56,830 nt of DNA, from NCBI RefSeq assembly GCF_002102155.1, contig NZ_LQOU01000011.1, positions 1-56,830 of the forward strand. Direction: 5' to 3'. Below the pieces are notes generated by a model. The model saw only the letters and a list, made by a program, of their open reading frames with translations, did no database searches and was not told where the DNA came from. Made by a program: the position numbers and the translations under genes. This document shows positions 50,972 to 56,830 of this stretch, one piece after another (the first letter of the stretch is position 1; each line of letters opens with the position of its first letter). Source of the stretch: Mycobacterium europaeum (GTDB lineage Bacteria; Actinomycetota; Actinomycetes; Mycobacteriales; Mycobacteriaceae).

Positions 50972-52167
50972 TGCGCTACAGGCACGCCCGCCGGGCTCCC
51001 TTGCAGCTGGCCGACCGACAGCACCAGGTCGTCTTCGTCGTCACGCAAGCCGCGGCTCGGCACGACAAGCCGGTCGCGTGTGGCCGGCGCCGGCAAACTG
51101 GCGCGTACCGCCGCCAGCTGGCGTCCGGTGAGGCGGTTGAGGCCGGCAGACACGTCGCGGGGCAGCCGCTTCTCGCTGTGGTAGCGGACCCAGGCCGACA
51201 TCTGGGGCCGGCCCGCGCGAGCGGTCAGCCGGACGGTCAGCACGGTGGCCACGGTATCCGCCTGCCACAGCTCGTCGAGCGTGTCGGTGGAGATGTCTGC
51301 CGGCGTCACCCAGAAGCTGGTGGTGAAGCCGTTGAAATGCTTGAGGTGGCGCCAGCCCGGCCGGCTCCAGGTCGGCTCCAGGTCGGCCAGCACCGCGCGA
51401 TCCACCTCGGTGATCTCCTCGGCGGTCAATGGCCGTGCGGCACAAGTGAGTCCGTCGAGATCCTGGGCAAGCCGCTCGGTGGCCGCCACAAACGTCGACG
51501 CCAGCGAATCACGGACGGCCACCGCGGCGATGTTGCGCTGCGGGTTCATCCGCAGCACCAGCCAGGTCCGGCGGACATACGAGGTGGGCTCCCCGTTGGC
51601 CACCTCCCACTTCTCCGGACCCCAGTCGTCGAGCTTCGACAACTCGGCGGCATTGCCGCCGCGGCGCACCTTCACCGACACGATGTCGATGTCATCGAGG
51701 TGAATGTCGAACTGCCGCAAGCCATCCGCGACGGCCTGCACCATCAAGGTGGGCGGCGACGTCCGGTGCCGGTGCCGCGACGACGGGTCATCGTCGCCAC
51801 CGTTGACCGCGATCACCGTCACCAGCTGGCCGTCGTACTCGCGCACGCCGACCTTGTCGCGCCCAAATCGGCGCTGGTAGTCGAGCGCCGGAGTGCAGCC
51901 GGCGCCCAGCGCGGTGCCCGGATCGGCCGACCAATCCCACAGCCAGGTCGCCAATCCCGATGTCACCGTGATGCCGTGATAGGTCACCAACGACAACAGC
52001 GCGATCAACGCCGCGAGGCCGACACCCACCCAGAACGCGATGCGATAGGTGCCCTGCCAGGACTCTGGGCAATGGCTGGCGACCACCAGGATGGCGATGT
52101 CCACCAGGAACACCGCCGTGACCCGTGGCCACGACAAAGACAACCCGAACCTGCGCTGAGCTTTCAT
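50968..52167 (-). CDS. eccE5: ESX-5 membrane complex component EccE5
   Basis: 399 residues with two N-terminal transmembrane helices ([18 protein letters not shown] and [19 protein letters not shown]) and a large domain on the other side. It is a peripheral subunit of the hexameric EccBCDE membrane channel. Overlaps eccA5 by 4 bases and starts 19 bases after mycP5. Slightly shorter than Rv1797 (406). Confidence 0.95.
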   Translation of the reverse strand: MKAQRRFGLSLSWPRVTAVFLVDIAILVVASHCPESWQGTYRIAFWVGVGLAALIALLSLVTYHGITVTSGLATWLWDWSADPGTALGAGCTPALDYQRRFGRDKVGVREYDGQLVTVIAVNGGDDDPSSRHRHRTSPPTLMVQAVADGLRQFDIHLDDIDIVSVKVRRGGNAAELSKLDDWGPEKWEVANGEPTSYVRRTWLVLRMNPQRNIAAVAVRDSLASTFVAATERLAQDLDGLTCAARPLTAEEITEVDRAVLADLEPTWSRPGWRHLKHFNGFTTSFWVTPADISTDTLDELWQADTVATVLTVRLTARAGRPQMSAWVRYHSEKRLPRDVSAGLNRLTGRQLAAVRASLPAPATRDRLVVPSRGLRDDEDDLVLSVGQLQGSPAGVPVAQ

Positions 52168-52186
52168 GACTGTTGCTGCTCCGCCC

Positions 52187-54013
52187 TCATTGCTGCTTCC
52201 GCGATCGCTTCATCAGCATCGCCGTACCGAACACGCCCCCACCGATAAGTAACGCCCCGAGCAGGCCTCCGCCGGCCACCCACACCGGCACCATATCGCG
52301 GGGTGGGGCGGGCTTGGGGATGTTCAGCGGCGCCGAAAGTTGCTGCGGCGGCTTCAACGGCCCCTCGGGCACGTCCCACGTCAGCGCCGCCACCGGGTCG
52401 ACGACGCCGTGGCCGATCTGGTTGTCCACGCCGCGCGCCGGTGCGCGGGCGGTGCGGGTCAGCCGGTTGATGACCTGGTAAGCCGACAGCTCGGGGAACT
52501 TGGCGCGAACAAGCGCGGCAACACCGGACACGATCGCGGCCGAGAAGCTGGTGCCGGACGGAACCAGCAGCGTGTTGTCCGGTCCGTCAATCGCGTTGAT
52601 CACGCCGTCGTCGCGGGGGGATAGCCCGACGACGTCGGTGCCGGGTGCGGCGATGCCCACCCACGGACCGGCCACGCTCGTCGATGCCTGCCCCTGGTTG
52701 CCCTGGGTCAACGGCCGGCCGTCTTCGTCGACCGCCCCTACCGTCAGCACGTAGTCGCTGAACCAGGACGGCGTCACGACCGTGGTGACGGAGCGCCAGT
52801 TGCGAGGGTCGTTGGGCTGCAAGGGATCGTGCGGCGGGTTCTGCTTGCAGTCCTTCTTGCTGGTGTCGCCGGCCGCGGCCACGATGACGGCGTTCTTGTC
52901 GACCGCCGCGTAGCGCACGGCGGCGCCCAGCGCGCGCTGGTCGATGATGTTGCGGGCGCTCATGCAGGTCACGTCCGAAATGTTGATCACCTGCGCGCCC
53001 ATGTTGGCGGCGTGCACGATCGCGCGCGCCATCGTCTGCACGTCGTCGACCTTCGCGCGGGTCTGCGGGTCCTCGTCGCCGGTGTAGGCGTCCTTGAGGC
53101 CGAAGGCCTGGCTGGACTGGCGGATCGCGATGATGTCCACGTCGGGGGCGATACCGCTGAATGCGTCGGGACCGGCCGCGGGTGCCGGCGGCGGGGGCGG
53201 CGGGGGCGGCGGCGGATCGAGCGGCCGCGGGTTGTCAACGCGGACCACATGCGCGCCACCGGAATAGCTCGGGATCGTCACGGTGCCGCCCGTGTGGCTG
53301 CCCGCCGGCGCCTGGCCGGCCGGCGGCGGTCCCGGAGGCGGCCCCGCCGGTTGCTGCGGCGGCGCCGGGGCCGGTGGCGGCGCCCCGAAGGGGCCCGGTG
53401 GGGGCTCCTCGGTCGGCGGGACCATCGTCACGGTCTGCGGCAGGGGGGACAGCGTCACCGTCTGGGGCGGCGGCGCTTTCGGCGGCGGTTCGGTGGTGGG
53501 AATGGTGACCGGCCGGCGCGGCGCCGCCGGTGGCACCCCCGCGCCGTTGGCCGGGGCGGCACCGATCATCGAGGCCACGATGGTGCCGTGCGCGTCGCAG
53601 TCCGACAGCCCGTCGCCGCCCATGACGTAATCACCGCCGGGGATCAGGTGCGGAAACCTGGGGTGCGGGCTCACACCGGTGTCGATAACGGCCACCTTCA
53701 CGCCGGCACCGCGGCCGAACTGCCATGCCTCCTGCAAGTTCAGCATGTCCATGTACTTGGGCTGCAGCCGGAAGTCCGTGCCGGGCAAGACTCCGACCTC
53801 GGTGCAGTATGAGTTCTGCTTCATCGGCGCCGGCGGGCCGGGCGGACCGTCGGGCGGCACCGCCCCCGGGTCGATCGTCGGCGGCGAAATCGCATAAGCG
53901 GGCGGTAAGCCGGCCAATGCTCCTGAGGCGAGCAAGATGGCGGCGAGGGCGGCAGCGGATGCGCGCCCTCGCCACACCTTGCTGCTACCGGTAGCGGATC
54001 GCTGCATAGACAT
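52187..54013 (-). CDS. mycP5: ESX-5 mycosin protease MycP5
   Basis: 608 residues, subtilisin-like. N-terminal signal peptide, then the catalytic triad Asp111 (VAVIDTGVS), His142 (DAHGTIVAS) and Ser489 (SGTSFSA), and a C-terminal transmembrane anchor ([24 protein letters not shown]) with a short basic tail. Between His142 and the catalytic core there is a long proline-rich loop, including a run of ten prolines, that makes the protein longer than Mtb MycP5 (585). Mycosins stabilise the ESX channel independently of proteolysis. Starts 29 bases inside the end of eccD5; an ATG two codons later is possible. Orthologous to Rv1796. Confidence 0.96.
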   Translation of the reverse strand: MSMQRSATGSSKVWRGRASAAALAAILLASGALAGLPPAYAISPPTIDPGAVPPDGPPGPPAPMKQNSYCTEVGVLPGTDFRLQPKYMDMLNLQEAWQFGRGAGVKVAVIDTGVSPHPRFPHLIPGGDYVMGGDGLSDCDAHGTIVASMIGAAPANGAGVPPAAPRRPVTIPTTEPPPKAPPPQTVTLSPLPQTVTMVPPTEEPPPGPFGAPPPAPAPPQQPAGPPPGPPPAGQAPAGSHTGGTVTIPSYSGGAHVVRVDNPRPLDPPPPPPPPPPAPAAGPDAFSGIAPDVDIIAIRQSSQAFGLKDAYTGDEDPQTRAKVDDVQTMARAIVHAANMGAQVINISDVTCMSARNIIDQRALGAAVRYAAVDKNAVIVAAAGDTSKKDCKQNPPHDPLQPNDPRNWRSVTTVVTPSWFSDYVLTVGAVDEDGRPLTQGNQGQASTSVAGPWVGIAAPGTDVVGLSPRDDGVINAIDGPDNTLLVPSGTSFSAAIVSGVAALVRAKFPELSAYQVINRLTRTARAPARGVDNQIGHGVVDPVAALTWDVPEGPLKPPQQLSAPLNIPKPAPPRDMVPVWVAGGGLLGALLIGGGVFGTAMLMKRSRKQQ

Positions 54014-55496
54014 TCATCAACCACAATGCCAGCGGGAAGATCGGCATCAGGCAGAGGTATTCGATCCATTCCACGAACTTGCGGAACAGCGGGCTGTAGA
54101 TCGTGTTGGGCACCACGGCCGCGGAGGTGAGCCCCGCCGCCGGCAGCAGAACCAGGATCGCCGCACTGATCGACACGGCCAGGGGCGACTGCAACACGAG
54201 CGCGTACCGCGCCACCACTGCGCCGACGATGAGGACGGCGGTGACGGCGAGGGTGATCGCCTGCCAGCGGTCGACATAGGAGCGCCCGCGCAGCATCAGG
54301 AACCCGGCGCTGAAGCCGGCCAACAGCAGCGGCAGCCAGCGTTGACCGGTGTGCGGATCCGACAACGCCGTCAGCGAGACGATCATCAACACGCCCAGAC
54401 CGATCAGCAGGCCCGACAGGAAGGAACGGGCGCGTTCGGCCTGCACCAGGACGTCGCGGACGGACGCGGGGCCCTCGAGGACCGGGGCGCCACCGTCCGA
54501 GCGAACCACGGTGGTGGGCAGGTCGGGCCTGGCCTCGAACACCCACCGGCTGGTCGCCGAGGGGAACACCGGCAGACGGATGCCGGCCAACCGCCGCGAA
54601 AGCGCCGGCGCGGTGTGGTAAACGAGCACGCACACCAGGACGACACTGGTCAGAAGTGTCACGGCGCTGGCCATCGCGACCATTCGCGCCAGGGCCGCGA
54701 TCGCCGTGACCAGGCTGACTGTGATGAGCGCGGTGTACAGCGCCAGCCGGCGCCCGGTGAAGCGCACGGCGAGCATCGCGGCGATGGTGAGCACACCGAA
54801 GCCCAAGACCGCGTGCGGGGAACCCACTCCCCCGGGAGGAGCCGCCGCGGCGGCGACCGTGAGGGGCGCCAAGCCGCTCAGCAGGATGATGTCGCCGATC
54901 CGGCGATCCTGGTCGGTGCGCGCCCGCATCAGCAGCATCAACGAGACGCCGAGGACCACCGCGGCGATCACCGCGGAGTAGGCCGTCGGCAGCCAGGAGT
55001 TGTGGTGCCAGCGGTACCAGAGCAGCAAGCCAGAGGCAGCGGTGACGCCTGCCGCCACCATCGACGCCCCGACCTGGACCGCAACCACCGGATCGATCGC
55101 CGCGAACCGCTTGCTCAGGTCCGCCGCCACCGCGGTGGAGATGTGCTCGATGACCTGCGAGCGATGCTCGGTGTCCTGGATGAACCGGATCCACAGCCGG
55201 TCACCGTCGTAGACGTCCTGTTCGGTCAGGGACTGGGTCGCCCGCAGCGGCGTGCCGTCGACCAGGCAGAGGGCCCACCTGCCGCGACCCTTGGCCTCCA
55301 ACGGGGTCTCGCCGAGCTCCCTGAGCCGGCTGTTGACCACCTTCAGCAGCGGCTCGGTCATTACCGACACCGGGGCGTTGGCGTCCAGCAGGACACCGAT
55401 CTGTACGCCCGCGCCGGCCATGACGCCGACCACGACCGCCCGAGGCTGCGAAACTCCCTCAATGTCAGGCTGTAGCGCTTCAACTACCGCAGTCAT
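53985..55496 (-). CDS. eccD5: ESX-5 integral membrane channel protein EccD5
   Basis: 503 residues, the same length as Rv1795. A cytosolic ubiquitin-like domain (about 20-110) is followed by eleven or so transmembrane helices that form the main membrane vestibule of the ESX-5 complex. The preceding gap (55497-55761, 265 bases) to espG5 holds no gene and is partly AT-richer, so an internal promoter is possible. Confidence 0.96.
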   Translation of the reverse strand: MTAVVEALQPDIEGVSQPRAVVVGVMAGAGVQIGVLLDANAPVSVMTEPLLKVVNSRLRELGETPLEAKGRGRWALCLVDGTPLRATQSLTEQDVYDGDRLWIRFIQDTEHRSQVIEHISTAVAADLSKRFAAIDPVVAVQVGASMVAAGVTAASGLLLWYRWHHNSWLPTAYSAVIAAVVLGVSLMLLMRARTDQDRRIGDIILLSGLAPLTVAAAAAPPGGVGSPHAVLGFGVLTIAAMLAVRFTGRRLALYTALITVSLVTAIAALARMVAMASAVTLLTSVVLVCVLVYHTAPALSRRLAGIRLPVFPSATSRWVFEARPDLPTTVVRSDGGAPVLEGPASVRDVLVQAERARSFLSGLLIGLGVLMIVSLTALSDPHTGQRWLPLLLAGFSAGFLMLRGRSYVDRWQAITLAVTAVLIVGAVVARYALVLQSPLAVSISAAILVLLPAAGLTSAAVVPNTIYSPLFRKFVEWIEYLCLMPIFPLALWLMNVYAAIRYR

Positions 55497-55761
55497 CGCC
55501 CTGAACCCCTTACCGTCGTGAACGTGTTGCCCCGCGCCGCCAGCCGGGCGGCGGGCTGCGCCGGTCCGCTTTCCGAGGCGCTACGGCTCTCGGGAAAGTG
55601 CAGCTCGACTATTCCGAATTCCATCTACCCCGCCTTGCGATTAATAGCTTCGGTGACGCTGGTTCGAGATTTGCTGAATCCCTTAGAGAAGTATGCCGTG
55701 TTGGTATCTCAACCGCATGTTGAGTGCAAAGACATTGGTGAACTTTGTGTTTCGGGGAATG

Positions 55762-56664
55762 TCAGACCCTGCTGTGGGTTTTCCACTCGCCGTAGGGAAG
55801 CGTGTCCAGCACGGTCTTGACGCCGACCTGTACCAACTGGGGGGTCGCCGGGCAAATGGCCAGCCAGGCCTCCCCCGACCCGGCCGTCCGCGCCTGTTGG
55901 TAGAGCGCGATACGGCCACCGGAACCGTCTTTGAGCGAAAGCACCGAGGCGCTGGGCCCCTTGGCGTCGTCCCGATACTGACGCGCGTACACCGCGGCCT
56001 CGGCCGCCGGGTCGGAGAGCGCTTGTCCCAGCGCGGCCACGGTGGCGGCGCTGATGCCCATTCGCCGCAGGTCACCGCCGGAGAACACGTTGAAGCCCGA
56101 CTCCTGCCACGACTTCGTCGCTTCCAGCATCTCTTCCAGTGGCACGTTCACCGCGTTGATCGCCGCCGGCTCTGCGTGGTGGATCGATTCCAGCGCGTCC
56201 AAGACCAAAGACGCGATCGACGCACTGTCGGCGACGGCGACGTCGTCGACAGTGATGTCGCTGCCGACCCGTACCGCGGACACCCAGTGCTGGCCGCGGC
56301 GCGCCAGGACCACCCGAAACTCGTTGTCGGGGATGTCGCGCGACCCGGGTGGCTGGTTCTCATCGTCGACCACGCCGTAGAGCAGCTTGCCCCGCGAAAG
56401 CAGGGCGATGACCTCGAGGTCCGGCGCGGCGAGCACCCTCATCCGAGCGGCCACATGCTCATTCACCTGGTCGTTTTCGACGATGCCCTGCTCGCGCATC
56501 ACCGCCATGCCGGGATGCTCGTTGAGCCAGTCGCTCGAGTCGGTCGAAACATATGGCCGGCACCGTAACTCCGGGGCGACGTGCCGAATGTCCAGAAGGG
56601 CCTGGAGCATCCAGAAACCGTCGACGTTAACGGTGATGTCGGTGCGCGCGGTCTGTTGGTCCAT
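55762..56664 (-). CDS. espG5: ESX-5 PE/PPE chaperone EspG5
   Basis: 300 residues, as in Rv1794. Recognisable by overall sequence (ITVNVDGFWMLQALLDIRHVAPELRCRPYV, GRIALYQQARTAGSGEAWLAICPATPQLVQVGVKTVLDTLP). EspG5 binds the tip of PPE proteins of PE-PPE dimers in the cytosol and delivers them to ESX-5. The ATG at 56664 is chosen; the codon before it is TTG. The two PPE proteins in this window are its expected clients. Confidence 0.95.
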   Translation of the reverse strand: MDQQTARTDITVNVDGFWMLQALLDIRHVAPELRCRPYVSTDSSDWLNEHPGMAVMREQGIVENDQVNEHVAARMRVLAAPDLEVIALLSRGKLLYGVVDDENQPPGSRDIPDNEFRVVLARRGQHWVSAVRVGSDITVDDVAVADSASIASLVLDALESIHHAEPAAINAVNVPLEEMLEATKSWQESGFNVFSGGDLRRMGISAATVAALGQALSDPAAEAAVYARQYRDDAKGPSASVLSLKDGSGGRIALYQQARTAGSGEAWLAICPATPQLVQVGVKTVLDTLPYGEWKTHSRV

Positions 56665-56704
56665 CAATACCTCAAGGGTTCAAAGTGCACGATAACCGCA
56701 GGAC

Positions 56705-56737
56705 GCGGCAGCACACCCATGGGTGGTGTGCTGCCGC
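56705..56737 (-). terminator. Strong hairpin downstream of esxN
   Basis: Arms GCGGCAGCACACC and GGTGTGCTGCCGC form a perfect 13-bp stem with a 7-base loop, starting 15 bases after the esxN stop and ending 41 bases before espG5. There is no U-tract, so it is a stem-only terminator or an mRNA-stabilising structure that keeps abundant esxN message separate from the ESX-5 machinery genes. Confidence 0.6.
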
Positions 56738-56751
56738 GCCTGAAGTTGGGA

Positions 56752-56830
56752 TTAGGCCCAGCTGGACCCAACGGCGCTGTCGGTGCTGGCCATGTTGCTG
56801 CCGGCGCTTTGCACCTTCTGCCCGTGGGCG
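56752..56830 (-). CDS. esxN: 3' end of esxN (partial, ESX-5 WXG100 protein)
   Basis: The window ends inside this gene. The visible 25 residues (AHGQKVQSAGSNMASTDSAVGSSWA plus stop TAA) are the EsxN C-terminus. Its place before espG5 matches Rv1793. At the protein level these residues are identical to the end of the isolated copy at 48512-48796, and the DNA differs at only a few bases. Confidence 0.9.
   Translation of the reverse strand, partial: AHGQKVQSAGSNMASTDSAVGSSWA

Overview
The window is high-GC actinobacterial chromosome. Gene content and order match the Rv1793 to Rv1859 segment of Mycobacterium tuberculosis (Mtb), read in the opposite direction. Almost every protein is a recognisable mycobacterial orthologue. 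Several facts point to a slow-growing non-tuberculous species, most likely of the M. avium complex: an ESX-5 locus is present, the urease operon is missing between ndh and the Rv1847 thioesterase, and no PE_PGRS genes sit where Mtb has PE_PGRS33 and PE_PGRS34. The species call is an inference from gene content and recall of Mtb order, not from a search.

Layout. 1-3.0 kb: the tail of an unknown membrane protein, then modA-modB-modC (molybdate uptake, minus strand). 3.2-7.4 kb: a degenerate SDR, an F420-type LLM oxidoreductase, a secreted DUF4189 protein, ndh, and a hotdog thioesterase. 7.6-15.4 kb: a BlaI/M56 (BlaR-like) pair, gnd1, guaB1, an MbtK-like acyltransferase under a candidate IdeR box, and two CNNM/CorC-type membrane proteins. 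15.7-22.5 kb: glcB, the membrane vWA protein Rv1836c, a KasB-like ketoacyl synthase outside the FAS-II operon, and a haloalkane dehalogenase. 22.5-34.4 kb, all minus strand: secA2, pgsA2, two DUF881 proteins flanking a DUF1290 protein, gcvH, garA, two MerR regulators with a DUF151 protein between them, and gcvB behind a tandem glycine riboswitch. 34.5-44.6 kb: ilvG, bacA (Rv1819c), an FAD dehydrogenase, a VOC protein, a TetR regulator divergent from a nitroreductase, a secreted serine protease, erg3, mgtC and a DUF732 protein. 44.7-56.8 kb: a second DUF732 protein, two PPE-SVP proteins, an isolated esxN paralogue, then ESX-5 core genes eccA5-eccE5-mycP5-eccD5-espG5, with the 3' end of esxN at the right edge.

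Working links. gcvB and gcvH are parts of glycine cleavage, with gcvB under glycine control. GarA, a PknG/PknB-regulated FHA protein, sits beside gcvH. The right-hand block is a type VII secretion machine with its substrate classes (Esx, PPE), a chaperone (EspG5) and a mycosin. SecA2 adds a second accessory export route.

No wholly new multi-gene system is evident. The most interesting signals are local: a small palindromic repeat family with one copy inserted in frame inside secA2, the MbtK-like gene with its IdeR-like box, the displaced KasB paralogue, the partnerless esxN copy, and several uncatalogued inverted repeats in promoter regions (before the SDR, ndh, blaI, the nitroreductase and the PPE genes).
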